The notes: generated from the letters alone by a model not told the origin. Shown: positions 17,664 through 26,442, counted from the first letter of the stretch. The stretch is 64,000 bases of DNA from CAVVKW01 sp963749035 (GCA_963749035.1 CAVVKW010000002.1:868001-932000), one strand, 5' to 3'. Made by a program: numbers and translations.

Positions 17664-18236
17664 CTCCGTCGTCGGCCCCACGGAATCACCGATCCAAGCC
17701 TCAACGCTCGAGCCGCTCAAACCAACGCATCACAAGGTGTCCGGCGTTTCTCCGGCCGCTCGACGTCGCCATTCTGGAACGGGTGCTTACCGTTTGAGCC
17801 ACGGTTTCGCGGAGCATCTTCGAGGTTCGGGGAAGAATTTAATCACCGTATTAGGCACCTCGCGCATGGTTGCACCGGGGCGTCTGGAGATCCGCGGAGC
17901 CACGCGGAAATCATTCGAACCTGATTCGGACTAACCTCCGTGGCAGAGTGGACGATCCCCTTCGCCACCGGTCATCTCGACCGCCCAAACGCGATCTCAG
18001 CCGCTAGCCGAAATCCAATTCCTTTAGCGTCACCAGCGGCACGCTCCACCCGCGGGACCCTACGCTGCATCCCTCCGCAATGACTCCTGTCTGGTTCCCA
18101 GCAACGCGGAATCTGACGCTTAATTTAAAGGCAAGAAGCTGTATGATTATTCATTGAGCCCCTCGTCGATCTAGGCCGGGGTTGGATCCACCCGACGCTA
18201 TCGGGAACCCCTCGAGAACCCGTCGAAATCACGGAG
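17664..18236. other. Gene-free interval downstream of the permeases
   Basis: About 570 bases without a convincing coding frame. A short 65-codon open frame (17737-17934, +) has no family likeness. An AT-richer patch lies around 18120-18155. A minus-strand stretch near 18215-18232 resembles the conserved 5' motif of tmRNA, but the rest of a tmRNA is not found (see rejected items). No terminator stronger than chance was recognised. Confidence 0.5.
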
Positions 18237-18311
18237 TGGAGCGGGTGAAGGGATTCGAACCCTCGACATCGACCTTGGCAAGGTCGCACTCTACCACTGA
18301 GTTACACCCGC
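18237..18311 (-). tRNA. tRNA-Gly (anticodon GCC)
   Basis: On the minus strand a complete cloverleaf can be drawn: 7-bp acceptor stem GCGGGTG/CACCCGC, D arm, anticodon stem CGACC/GGTCG with loop TTGCCAA (anticodon GCC), 5-base variable loop, and T arm with TTCGAAT. The acceptor stem is followed by T and then CCA, so the 3' end appears to be encoded. It reads GGC and GGT glycine codons. Confidence 0.95.
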
Positions 18312-18532
18312 ATTGACAGAGAGGTGGAGAATACAGAATCCCCACCCGTCGTCAACTCGATCTTTCCTTCGCAGATTCCCTCGGGCTTTCTACCCGACTC
18401 GTCGCATCGGCTTGCAAATCTGATGCGCCGCCGATCGCGAGAATCTTTTGCTCATTGCTGAGCCGCTCACTATCGTTCCCGCTTCCCGGCATTGCCTGGT
18501 AAACCTCGTTTTCGCACAGCCATCCCCGATTC

Positions 18533-19150
18533 ATGATCAAAAATATTCTTCTCGACTGGTCCGGCACGCTCGTCGACGACCTTGGCCCCGTCCTGGCAGC
18601 GACAAATGAGATTTTCCGGGAATACGGCAAGAAGCCGCTAACCCGCGAAGAGTTTCGGCATCATTTCCGGCTTCCATTCTCGGGGTTTTACGCCGAATTG
18701 CTTCCAGAGGCGACCGCCGAGGGGCTGGACGAGCTATACGAACGCCACTTCGCCGGACTGCAGGACGACGTTACACTGCTTCCCGGCGCGGTGGAATTTC
18801 TGGACTTCTGCGACCAAGCCGCGCGGCGAGTGTTCCTCTTGAGCACCATCCAGGCGAGTCACTTCGAGACGCAGGCCTCTCGACTCGGGGTTCGCGACCG
18901 GTTCGAACGGCCCTACGTCGGGATCATGGACAAACGGGAGAAGATCCTCGAAATTCTCGCCACTCACGACCTGGAACCAGCGGAAACTGCGTTCGTCGGC
19001 GACATGGTTCACGACATAGAAACTGCCCGCCACGGGGGGATCCTCGGGATCGCCGTCACGACCGGATTCGATCCGATCGACAAGTTGCTCGGTGCGCAGC
19101 CCGCTGCGATCGTCGAGAATCTTACCGTCCTCCGCCAGCTCCTCGGGTGA
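18533..19150 (+). CDS. HAD-superfamily hydrolase (phosphatase-like) with DxSGT motif
   Basis: The 205-aa product has the HAD nucleophile strand NILLDWSGTLVDD, a cap-domain helical insertion (about 20-85), a motif II region (VFLLSTIQ, Ser/Thr), Lys134 in IMDKREKI, and FVGDMVHDIETA as motif IV. It resembles phosphoglycolate/pyrophosphate phosphatases, but the second Asp of DxDGT is Ser, which should weaken acid-base catalysis. Its TGA stop overlaps the GTG start of folB. The pairing suggests a role near pterin/folate metabolism, for instance a dephosphorylation step; that is inference. Confidence 0.82.
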   Translation: MIKNILLDWSGTLVDDLGPVLAATNEIFREYGKKPLTREEFRHHFRLPFSGFYAELLPEATAEGLDELYERHFAGLQDDVTLLPGAVEFLDFCDQAARRVFLLSTIQASHFETQASRLGVRDRFERPYVGIMDKREKILEILATHDLEPAETAFVGDMVHDIETARHGGILGIAVTTGFDPIDKLLGAQPAAIVENLTVLRQLLG

Positions 19151-19509
19151 ACACCGACGATTCCATCGAGATCTACGGCCTCAGCGTCTCCTCTCGCATT
19201 GGGGTTCCCGATTCCGAGCGGGCCGAACCACAGGACCTTCTCGTCGATCTCGTAATCCATCCGCTCCGATCGTTCCACTTTCTGCCTGATCAAATCGAGG
19301 CAACGGTCGATTATCACGCGATCGTCGTTCGGATTGAGCAAATTGCGACAGTCCGACCGCGGAATCTTATCGAGACGCTTGCCGATGAGATCGCCGATAC
19401 CGTTCTCCGAGAATTCTCCGTCGCAAGGGTTGCCGTGACGGTTCGTAAATTCATTCTACCTCAGACCCAGCACGTCGCCGTCCGTTGCGTTCGCTCTCGC
19501 TCGACTTGA
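19147..19509 (+). CDS. folB: Dihydroneopterin aldolase
   Basis: A 120-aa protein of the tunnel-fold family. IEIYGLSVSSRIGVPDSER is the FolB N-terminal signature (usually GVxxxER). VDYHAIV and IETLADEIADTVL follow, with the catalytic Glu in LIETLA. C-terminal VTVRKF fits the RKP/K motif. It makes 6-hydroxymethyl-dihydropterin in folate synthesis; epimerase variants exist. The GTG start at 19147 shares GTGA with the stop of the HAD gene, indicating translational coupling. Confidence 0.85.
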   Translation: MNTDDSIEIYGLSVSSRIGVPDSERAEPQDLLVDLVIHPLRSFHFLPDQIEATVDYHAIVVRIEQIATVRPRNLIETLADEIADTVLREFSVARVAVTVRKFILPQTQHVAVRCVRSRST

Positions 19510-19554
19510 TTTCCTCCCTTTCCGACTCGTTCTCCCCGAGCAACCGCGCAGAAA

Positions 19555-20232
19555 CTACTTTTCCCCGGGTGCTCCGCTTCCAACAGTGGAGCCAGTGACC
19601 CCGTCCGCCGGAACCTCAACTTTCGTTCGAAGCGCCCGATCGGCAATCTTCATCGACCAGGCCGTTACCACGATGGTCACAACGAAGCCCAAGCCGTAGA
19701 AGATCCACGAATCCGAGCCGTGGTGCAGGCCCGCCTTGGCTCGAGCGAGCTTCCCGAGCGCGGCACCCGTGTAGGCGTAGGCTGCGCTGATTGGAATAAA
19801 GCCGATCCAGGAAGCCAGCGCGTAACGCGTCATTGATATCGTGCTCAATCCGCAGGCGTAACTCACGATGCTGTGGGGAAGGATCGGCGAAATTCGACTG
19901 AGGAGAATGACCCGCCAGCCGTCCGTAGCGATTGCGTGGTCGAGGGAATGAAACCGCGGACTGCGCTCAAACTTACGCTGGAGCCAACCGTGAAGCAGGT
20001 ATCGGCTCGTGGCGAAATTCGCCATCGCACCGACCATCGAGGCGATGGAAACCAGCAACGTGCCCGACCAAAAGCCATAGGCGGCTCCAGCGCCGACCGT
20101 GAGCAACGAGCCGGGGAGAAAAAAAACGCAGCTCAGGGTGTAGAAAAGGATGAACCACAGCCATCCCACCCATCCGGACTGCTCGATCCAAGCCATTCCG
20201 GCGATCGTCCATTCGGTCCAAGTCTCTTCCAT
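19555..20232 (-). CDS. TVP38/TMEM64 (VTT/DedA-like) membrane protein
   Basis: A 225-aa integral membrane protein. FILFYTLSCVFFLPGSLLTVGAGAAYGFWSG and SRISPILPHSIVSYACGLS carry the VTT-domain signatures, including the Phe-Pro-x-Gly/Leu-Pro-Gly re-entrant loop and the SRxSPxxP motif. Family members are linked to lipid scrambling or proton-dependent transport. About five hydrophobic segments are present, ending with one near 180-200. It converges with folB and is not obviously in an operon. Confidence 0.85.
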   Translation of the reverse strand: MEETWTEWTIAGMAWIEQSGWVGWLWFILFYTLSCVFFLPGSLLTVGAGAAYGFWSGTLLVSIASMVGAMANFATSRYLLHGWLQRKFERSPRFHSLDHAIATDGWRVILLSRISPILPHSIVSYACGLSTISMTRYALASWIGFIPISAAYAYTGAALGKLARAKAGLHHGSDSWIFYGLGFVVTIVVTAWSMKIADRALRTKVEVPADGVTGSTVGSGAPGEK

Positions 20233-20371
20233 CGCGCGTTCTTGGCGATCCTAGCGGCATAATCCGCAGAATCGAGCCTGCCGTTTCGATGCTGCGAAGA
20301 TCTTTCTCAAGCTCTTCATGACACCGCCGCAAGCTGCCAAGCAAAATTTCGACGGCGCAAGAACGCGAAAA

Positions 20372-20395
20372 CCCTCTCTGCTTTCGCAGAGAGGG
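20372..20395 (-). terminator. Rho-independent terminator of the outer-membrane protein gene
   Basis: A perfect 10-bp stem (CCCTCTCTGC / GCAGAGAGGG) with a GAAA tetraloop on the minus strand, followed by TTTT. It lies about 30 bases past the stop of the gene at 20427-21278. Confidence 0.85.
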
Positions 20396-20426
20396 CCTTC
20401 GAACTAAGTTTGTCTGAGCTTCTCGC

Positions 20427-21278
20427 TTAGAAGGAGAAGGTCACCGAACCACCACCCCAGAAGGTGTGAGGGTCGGTGCCGATGAGGTCGTTCCACTGGT
20501 AGCTGTATGCACCGTAAGGAGCAACGCTGACCACTTCGCTGAGAGCGATCGGGAGAGCAACACCGGCCTGGAAGTCGTTTCCGCCAATGAACGGGGACGG
20601 CGGATTGTCGTTCTCGGTCAGGTTGTAGCGGAAGTTGGTGCCGAAGGAAGTCCAAGGCGTAAGAGCGACGATATCCTGATAGATCGGGATCTCGACGTCG
20701 ATGCGACCTTCGAGGTAGCTGGCCGCCTGCTCGACGAAACCACGCTGACCAGGCTTAGGCCCAACGTTGAAGAAGTAGTTGATACCAGGAGTCACCGTGA
20801 CCGGGCCCAAAGCGATGGCGTATGCCACACCGGCACTCAACTCGTGCGAGTAGAGACCGAAGGTTTCGCTGAGGATGTGGTAGTAGGTGTATCCGAGGCT
20901 AACCGCGAGATCGCCGAAGGTGTGCGTGTAAGCCGCATACCCGTCGAATTCCTTGTAGCTGGTCTCCGAGATGCCGAAGGCAACCCAGGAACCGAGAGTG
21001 AGGAAATCATTCTCGGACAGGTTGAACGTAACGCTGAGATCAGTCCAGTAGAGGCTCGAGCCGTAGTCTTCGAAGCCGGGAAGGACGTTCACACCGCGGA
21101 ACATGTAAAGGCTGTCCCAGCCAGTGCTGAGGTCAGCATTCCACCACTGAACTGGCTCTTCGATGATGACTTCTTCCTTGTATTCTTTGAAGGTCTTGCC
21201 GTCTCCAGCCATGAGCGCTGTTCCGGAAAGGAGAGCGGCACTGGTGAAAACTGCAGCGAACTTGTTTGCGAGTTTCAT
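20427..21278 (-). CDS. Outer-membrane beta-barrel protein, putative
   Basis: A 283-aa protein with a clear signal peptide (KLANKFAAVFTSAALLSGTALMAG). Beyond that come many alternating aromatic/hydrophobic strands (GWDSLYMFRGV, VSLGYTYYH, FGTNFRYNL) and a terminal Phe in SVTFSF, the usual barrel-assembly end. It resembles the TIGR02001-like group of uncharacterised porin-like proteins. Function is unknown, possibly a small channel. It has its own promoter, leader hairpin and strong terminator, so it is a monocistronic and probably abundant gene. Codons look more biased than those of its neighbours, which also fits high expression. Confidence 0.75.
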   Translation of the reverse strand: MKLANKFAAVFTSAALLSGTALMAGDGKTFKEYKEEVIIEEPVQWWNADLSTGWDSLYMFRGVNVLPGFEDYGSSLYWTDLSVTFNLSENDFLTLGSWVAFGISETSYKEFDGYAAYTHTFGDLAVSLGYTYYHILSETFGLYSHELSAGVAYAIALGPVTVTPGINYFFNVGPKPGQRGFVEQAASYLEGRIDVEIPIYQDIVALTPWTSFGTNFRYNLTENDNPPSPFIGGNDFQAGVALPIALSEVVSVAPYGAYSYQWNDLIGTDPHTFWGGGSVTFSF

Positions 21279-21309
21279 AAGGTTGTTTTGTTCTTTGTTT
21301 TGGTTTTTG

Positions 21310-21341
21310 TGACCCAGTCGAGCTTTCGCCTTCCTGAGTCA
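21310..21341 (-). promoter_or_regulatory. Stem-loop in the 5' leader of the outer-membrane protein gene
   Basis: On the minus strand TGACTCAG pairs with CTGGGTCA (one G-U pair), enclosing a smaller GGC-GAAA-GCT hairpin. It lies 31 bases before the start codon. The leader between hairpin and ATG is almost free of G and has no Shine-Dalgarno sequence. It may stabilise the message or act as a regulatory element; no known riboswitch class was recognised. Confidence 0.5.
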
Positions 21342-21394
21342 GCCACGTTGGTTGGGCGTGGTTAATTGCCCCATCCAGCATGGATCATGCCAGT

Positions 21395-21423
21395 GGAGTA
21401 ATGGCCGGACGCTCGACCGTCAA
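21395..21423 (-). promoter_or_regulatory. Candidate sigma-70 promoter for the outer-membrane protein gene
   Basis: Minus-strand TTGACG (21418-21423), a 17-base spacer and TACTCC (21395-21400). The -35 box is good and the -10 box weak. Just downstream, at 21378-21390, lies a GCATG-3-CATGC palindrome close to the expected transcription start. Confidence 0.4.
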
Positions 21424-21560
21424 TAGATTTCGAAATTTTTTTTGAACATTTTTGAACGACCCTTGTCCCACCCCTTCCAGCCGAGCTGTCGCTCGACCTT
21501 CCTTTCAAGACTTACCGGCGCTGAATTGCGCGACCTGCGCTTCTCGCGTAGAGTCAGTTT

Positions 21561-23036
21561 ATGGGACGCTCCACTTCCGACCGCAGGGTGTCGCGGAGTT
21601 TTCGACGACTCCTCGTTTGGACGTTGGTTCTGATTATCCTATCCCCCTTCCTCGCGATCGCGGCCTACTACGGTTTCGAAAACGTCTCCGGCCAGATGGC
21701 TTGGCGCGTGGCCCAGCAGAAACTGGAGCAGCTCGGCGAGCCGCTGGCGGTTGCTGACATTCGACCTGCCCCGCTGCCAGACGATCGGAACATGGCCGCC
21801 GCTCCGATTTTCCGCCAGCTCTTCGCCACCGATCCCACCGTGGTCGCCGCGGCCGACCTCAGCCTGCTGCGGCTTCCGGCAGAATTGCCGAGCGATCACG
21901 CCAGTGACATCGTCGGACTGGCCCGCGGATTCCAAGCAGATTTCTCCGGCACCGCTCGCGACGCGGCCGCCATCGTCTCGGACGGGCTCGCGCCGATGGC
22001 GGAAATCATCACCCGACTCCGCGCCGCCGCCGACCGACCCGAGTCGTCCTGGCCGATCTCTCTGGACGGCAGCTTTAATTTCTCGATGCCGTTCCTGAAA
22101 CCCCTCGCGAGAGCGGCTGAGGTGATTGCCGCGCGCGGGATGGCCGCCCTTGCCGACGACTCGCCCAGCGAAGCACTCGCGGATTTCCACCTCATCACCG
22201 ACCTGGCTGCCCACTCGAACGAGCCCTCCCTCCTCGTCAGTTCACTCCTCGAACAATCCATGCTCCTCGAAGCCATCCGGGTCGTGGAAGAGGGAACGAC
22301 CGCGCAAACGTGGAGCGGCCCAGACTTGGCAGCCATCCAGGACCGGCTTTCCCGCGTTCATCCTCTGCGGCGATTTGCCGACAGTGTCCGCGGCGAGCGC
22401 GTTCTCTTCCTTCAGGCTTCCGACCAACTCGACTTCAAGGCGTCCGCCTTCTTCGCGATCGTCGACATCTCGAATGCCACCGTCGAAAAACGAACCCGCG
22501 CTCTGTCGTATTTTATCTGGGGGCTTCGACCGAGCGGATGGAGGGCGCGAGACCGCGCACGCTATCTGACCCTCTCGCAGGAGTATCTCGACACCGTGAT
22601 CGCGAACGAGATCGTCGACGTCGCCGCCGTCGCCGAGTGGAACGCCCGGATCCGCTCCATCCGGCGGGACGATTTCGAAATGTTCCGCACCCCTCTGACC
22701 GTTCTCACTTTACCCGCGTTCGGAGCCGCCGCCCGGCGAGCCGCGTTCGCCCAATCTCGCGTCGATCAAGCCCGGCTCGCTTGCGCGCTGGAACGATTCC
22801 GCCTCCGGCACGCTGACCTCCCACAGCGCCTCGGCGAGCTTCTTCCCGAGTTCATCGACCGACTTCCCCGGGACGTCATCGGTGGCCGCCACTTCGCTTA
22901 TCGCCGGACATCGCCCGACAGCTTCACGCTTCACAGCCTCGGCTGGAACGGTCGGGACGACTCAAAACTTCCGGCTTCTGTGAACGAACCTCGGGACGCG
23001 CTCAACCGCCCAGACTGGACGTGGGCGTCACGCTGA
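21561..23036 (+). CDS. Membrane-anchored protein of unknown function, paralogue of the 29760-31172 product
   Basis: A 491-aa protein with a basic N-terminus, one transmembrane helix (about 19-40) and a long, mostly helical extracytoplasmic part. Residues just after the helix read LEQLGEPLAVADI then AAAPIFRQLF. The C-terminus has LACALERFRLRHADLP, LPEFIDRLPRDV and FAYRR, a layout like the 'ALERYRLxxGxxP' periplasmic region common in Planctomycetes/Verrucomicrobia proteins and reminiscent of pseudopilins. The second copy in this window belongs to an ECF sigma operon. I know no function. An ATG at 21561 precedes the anchor. Confidence 0.75.
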   Translation: MGRSTSDRRVSRSFRRLLVWTLVLIILSPFLAIAAYYGFENVSGQMAWRVAQQKLEQLGEPLAVADIRPAPLPDDRNMAAAPIFRQLFATDPTVVAAADLSLLRLPAELPSDHASDIVGLARGFQADFSGTARDAAAIVSDGLAPMAEIITRLRAAADRPESSWPISLDGSFNFSMPFLKPLARAAEVIAARGMAALADDSPSEALADFHLITDLAAHSNEPSLLVSSLLEQSMLLEAIRVVEEGTTAQTWSGPDLAAIQDRLSRVHPLRRFADSVRGERVLFLQASDQLDFKASAFFAIVDISNATVEKRTRALSYFIWGLRPSGWRARDRARYLTLSQEYLDTVIANEIVDVAAVAEWNARIRSIRRDDFEMFRTPLTVLTLPAFGAAARRAAFAQSRVDQARLACALERFRLRHADLPQRLGELLPEFIDRLPRDVIGGRHFAYRRTSPDSFTLHSLGWNGRDDSKLPASVNEPRDALNRPDWTWASR

Positions 23037-23101
23037 CGCTTTCAGGTCCTGCGCTCGCCAAACGACGGCAAATTTTAAACTCCGGCGTTACGCCCTTGGC
23101 T

Positions 23102-24079
23102 TTACAGCGAGCTGAAAAGCCCGCCGCCCCCCTGCGAAAATCCCCAGCGCATCATGCGGTCCGCGTCGTCGAAGATGTAGGACGTCTTACTTCCGAGCTG
23201 CACGAGGATCAAGCTGCGGCCGCCGAACGACGCGCTGGTGACCAGACAACGCCCGGCTGCCACCGTGTATCCGGTCTTCATTCCGTTATACATCGACGAC
23301 GTCTTGAGCAGCTTGTTCGTCGCTTCCAACGTCTTCGTCCGCCCGTCTTGGTAGCGGAACGTGTAACTCGGCAACCGCATCATCGATCGAAGGTCGGAAT
23401 TTCGGTAGGCCGCAAACGCAATCCGCCCAACGTCACGAGCCGTGGAATACTGGCTCCCCGGCAACCCGTGCGGATTGACGAAGTAGCTCGAAGTCGCCCC
23501 GAGCGACGCGGCTCGACGATTCATGGCCTGCGCGAAGGCCGCCGGACTCCCCGAATGATCCCTCGCCAATAAATCCGCCACGTCGTTGCAGCTCTTCACC
23601 ATCAGCGTCGTCAGCAACGGACGGCGCGCGTACGTTTCGCCCGCCTTCACGTAAAGCTTCGTCGGCTCCGCCCGGGTGTCCGCTGGCTGCACCGTGACTT
23701 GGCCGTCCAGATTCCCCCGCTCGGCCACCATCAATCCCGTCAGCAGCTTCTGCGTGCTGGCCACTTGTCGACGTTGGTCCGCGTTCTTCGCCCAGACCGT
23801 CCGTCCCGTCGAAGCATCGATCAGAATCGCCGAATCCGCGTAGATCGACGGCGCGTCCGCTGGCGCGACGGTCTCGCTCGCCACGATCGACGCCTGCGCC
23901 CGCTCGGTCGCCGCGATCGGCAATCCCTGACCGAGGTAACGGGTCCCCGCCGTCGGTCGCCGTTCCGTTTCGATCGCGCTACAGCCGACCAAGGCCAGCA
24001 AAGCACCGACCGACACCGCACGAAAACCTGCCCCACCAAAAAATTTCCGGATCACCACGGCGGGAATCTCTGGCAGCAT
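23102..24079 (-). CDS. D-alanyl-D-alanine carboxypeptidase lipoprotein (peptidase S11)
   Basis: About 325 aa. The active-site motifs are all present: STQK (SxxK, within RRQVASTQKLLTG), SCN (SxN, in VKSCNDVADLLA) and KTG (NGMKTGYTVAAG). Together they define PBP5/6-type D,D-carboxypeptidases that trim peptidoglycan stem peptides. A lipobox, LALVGC, follows an N-terminal hydrophobic stretch, so the protein is probably lipid-anchored in the periplasm. PBP5-type proteins normally use a C-terminal amphipathic anchor, which is absent here. The frame stays open upstream to 24907 opposite the PAP2 gene, but the ATG at 24079 is the credible start. Confidence 0.9.
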   Translation of the reverse strand: MLPEIPAVVIRKFFGGAGFRAVSVGALLALVGCSAIETERRPTAGTRYLGQGLPIAATERAQASIVASETVAPADAPSIYADSAILIDASTGRTVWAKNADQRRQVASTQKLLTGLMVAERGNLDGQVTVQPADTRAEPTKLYVKAGETYARRPLLTTLMVKSCNDVADLLARDHSGSPAAFAQAMNRRAASLGATSSYFVNPHGLPGSQYSTARDVGRIAFAAYRNSDLRSMMRLPSYTFRYQDGRTKTLEATNKLLKTSSMYNGMKTGYTVAAGRCLVTSASFGGRSLILVQLGSKTSYIFDDADRMMRWGFSQGGGGLFSSL

Positions 24080-24151
24080 CTGCCACCCCGCCAAGCAAAA
24101 AACGGGGCTCGCGCCCTCGCCGCATTTGCGATTGCCTCGGCACCCAGCTTC

Positions 24152-24844
24152 ATGAAGCCCTCGCGCATTCTCCTCGTCGTTTTCCTCGTCCTCTTCTCCG
24201 GCGCTTTGGTTGCGACCGCCTTCCACTACGACACTCGGGTCCGCGACGGCATCGTCACCGCGCAAGGCAAAGGCTGGAAGAAAACCTCCGAGGCCCGCAC
24301 CATCGGCGCCATCAGCAAATACGGTGACTGGCCGCAGCTCATGATCATCGGCGGCCTCGGTGCTGTCCTTGCCTGGCGACTCCGCCGCCCCGAATGGACC
24401 CGCATTCTCGTCGCCGCCATGATCGCGTCGACCCTCGCCGGAATGCTCGCGAACACCTCGCGACTCACGACCGGTCGCGTCCGCCCGCGCGACGAGAAGA
24501 AAAATGGCGTCGGCTTCCACGGCCCATTCCACGAAGGCAAACTCACCGTGGGGAATTCCAAGTTCAACGCCTTCCCGTCCGGCCACACCGCCACCGCCGT
24601 GGGGTTCGCGGGCGTCGTGCTGTTCGCGCGTCCGCTCATCGGAATCCTTCCGCTGCTCCTCGCCCTCCTCATCGCGTGGTCCCGCATGGCCCTCGGCGCG
24701 CACCACTTGTCCGACGTCACCGTCTCGATCCTCCTCTCGCTCGGCGTCGCCTGGTTCGTCTGGAAATACGCCCGCTCGCACGGCGACGCCGTCGCCCGAG
24801 CCGTCACCGCCCGACTCACCGCCCTCCGCCGTCGCCATGCTTAA
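24152..24844 (+). CDS. PAP2-family lipid phosphatase
   Basis: A 230-aa membrane protein. The three phosphatase motifs are visible: RVRPRDEKK (KxxxxxxRP-like), FPSGHTA (PSGH) and SRMALGAHHLSD (SRxxxxxHxxxD). Likely substrates are undecaprenyl diphosphate or lipid A-type phosphates. The start ATG at 24152 is preceded by other in-frame codons back to 23699, but only this ATG gives an N-terminal helix. It overlaps the following glycosyltransferase gene by 8 bases, which suggests that the two work on related lipid-linked substrates. Confidence 0.9.
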   Translation: MKPSRILLVVFLVLFSGALVATAFHYDTRVRDGIVTAQGKGWKKTSEARTIGAISKYGDWPQLMIIGGLGAVLAWRLRRPEWTRILVAAMIASTLAGMLANTSRLTTGRVRPRDEKKNGVGFHGPFHEGKLTVGNSKFNAFPSGHTATAVGFAGVVLFARPLIGILPLLLALLIAWSRMALGAHHLSDVTVSILLSLGVAWFVWKYARSHGDAVARAVTARLTALRRRHA

Positions 24845-26363
24845 CGCGCCGACCGGCAATGCGCGGACGCCGCGGCTCGACCGCGCGGCCTCATTCCTCG
24901 AAGCCATCCCGACCAGCCCCCACGCCTACCTCGCGCTCCTCGGCCTCCTCGCGATCATCTTCACGCTCGGGAACTTCCCCTGGCACCTCGACAACTACGA
25001 CCAGGCCAAACAAGCCTACGTCGCCTACGAGATCGCCGAGACCGGCGAACTCCTCTACCAAACCACCCCACGCGGGCGCTCAGCCTCCAAGCCGCCGCTC
25101 TACGGCTGGGCGTCCTCCGCGTTCCGCGCCATCGGCCTCCCCTGGGACGCCGCCCATCGGCTCCCCTCGCTGATCTGTGCGTTCGGCGTCCTTGCCCTCC
25201 TCGTTGCGAGCGGGCGCGCCCTGCTCGGCCCGCCCGGCGCGTTCCTTGCCGCGGCGGCCTACGGGCTGAACCTCCTGACCCCCCGCCTCGCCACTCTCGT
25301 TCGCACCGACATGATGCTGGCCGCCACGATCTTCGTCATCGGCTGGATGATCTACCTGCGCGTCTCATCCGGCACCCCGTGGACCACCCGCGACCGCTGG
25401 ATCGTGTTCGCCGCAATGGCCGCCGGCCTCTTCACCAAAGGACCCGTCCTCTACGTCTTTCTTCTGCCGGGAATGTTCGCCTTCGCCATCCTCGCGCAAC
25501 CCCGCGACCGCCGCCGACTGGTCTGGAGCGGCTGGTGGACCTGGGTCGTTCCGCTCGCCCTCTTCCTCGCTTGGGGCGTCGGCGGCCTCCTGACGAACGA
25601 CGCATTCTACGACGACGTCGTCGTGCGCGAACTCTTTTCCCGCTTCGAAGCAGGCGCCCGCGACGACGAACGTCCGCAGCCCATCTGGTTTTACTTCCCG
25701 CACGTCCTCCACAAATTTCTCCCTTGGAGCGCCGCTCTCCTCGCCCTGCCATTTCTCTTCCCCACCGTCCGCCAACGCGTCCGCGCGAACCCCGGCACCC
25801 TTTGGCTCCTGCTCTGGGCCGGCGGCGGCCTCGTCCTCATGACGCTCATTCCCGCCAAGCGCGTCGACCGCATCTACCCGATCATTCCACCAATGGCCCT
25901 CCTCGCCGTGGAATTCGCCGCCGCCCTCTGGTCCGACCGCCGCGCCCGTGTCGGAGCCGGCGCACTCAGCCTCTTCGGCTTCCTCTTCACCGGCGGCTAC
26001 TTCCTCGGCCTCATCCCTTGGGGTTACGCCAACGACACCCCCGGCCTCGTGAACTTCGCCGCCGACGTCCGCCGCACCGCCGACCAGAACGGGATCGACG
26101 AAATCACGATCCTCCGCGCCCGCGACGAAAGCCTTCTCCTCTACCTCGACACCCTCCGCTTCACCGAGAAAGGCGACGCCTTCGACGCTTGGCGCACCGG
26201 ACAGCCCGGTGCCTACCTCATGTCCGACCGCACGCTCCGAAACAACTTCACCCCGGAATTCGGTGAAATCCCCCCCGTCCTCGTCTCCGACGAACTCTTC
26301 CGAAAAAACGAAAAACGCTACTACCTCTTCCTCCGCCAACCCGATCCCACGCCCGCGCCATGA
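24837..26363 (+). CDS. GT39-type membrane glycosyltransferase (ArnT-like)
   Basis: A 508-aa multi-pass protein. Just after the first helix it has LDNYDQAKQAYVAYEIAETG, the acidic extracytoplasmic loop of ArnT/PMT glycosyltransferases, and then SKPPLYGWASS, the usual KPPL motif. FTKGPVLY is another family motif. These enzymes move a sugar from a polyprenyl-phosphate donor to lipid A or protein. The start codon lies inside the last codons of the PAP2 gene (translational coupling). A PAP2-ArnT pair suggests lipid A or envelope lipid modification; that is inference. Confidence 0.85.
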   Translation: MLNAPTGNARTPRLDRAASFLEAIPTSPHAYLALLGLLAIIFTLGNFPWHLDNYDQAKQAYVAYEIAETGELLYQTTPRGRSASKPPLYGWASSAFRAIGLPWDAAHRLPSLICAFGVLALLVASGRALLGPPGAFLAAAAYGLNLLTPRLATLVRTDMMLAATIFVIGWMIYLRVSSGTPWTTRDRWIVFAAMAAGLFTKGPVLYVFLLPGMFAFAILAQPRDRRRLVWSGWWTWVVPLALFLAWGVGGLLTNDAFYDDVVVRELFSRFEAGARDDERPQPIWFYFPHVLHKFLPWSAALLALPFLFPTVRQRVRANPGTLWLLLWAGGGLVLMTLIPAKRVDRIYPIIPPMALLAVEFAAALWSDRRARVGAGALSLFGFLFTGGYFLGLIPWGYANDTPGLVNFAADVRRTADQNGIDEITILRARDESLLLYLDTLRFTEKGDAFDAWRTGQPGAYLMSDRTLRNNFTPEFGEIPPVLVSDELFRKNEKRYYLFLRQPDPTPAP

Positions 26364-26410
26364 TCGCCCCCCGGGCATCTCAAACGAAAAACGCGTGAAG
26401 CCGGGGCTCA

Positions 26411-26442
26411 CCATCCGTGAAATCCGTGCCATCTGTGGTTCC
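26411..26442 (+). repeat. Dispersed intergenic word repeat (ATCCGTG..ATCTGTGGTT)
   Basis: The spacer after the glycosyltransferase contains CCATCCGTGAAATCCGTG followed by CCATCTGTGGTT. This phrase recurs in intergenic spacers of many unrelated bacterial genomes. Its origin is unknown. Only one copy is in this window, so the call rests on recognising the phrase. Confidence 0.4.

Noticed and set aside
17737..17934. 65-codon frame in the gene-free interval
   Set aside because: No ribosome-binding site, no family likeness and composition like its non-coding surroundings.
18200..18236. tmRNA-like 5' motif (GATTTCGACGGG) on the minus strand after the tRNA
   Set aside because: The acceptor half that should precede it falls inside the tRNA CCA end, no tag frame ending in Ala-Ala plus stop is found, and no matching 3' half with acceptor pairing was seen.
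24079..24907. N-terminal extension of the D,D-carboxypeptidase
   Set aside because: It lies antisense to the PAP2 gene, and the lipoprotein signal follows the ATG at 24079.
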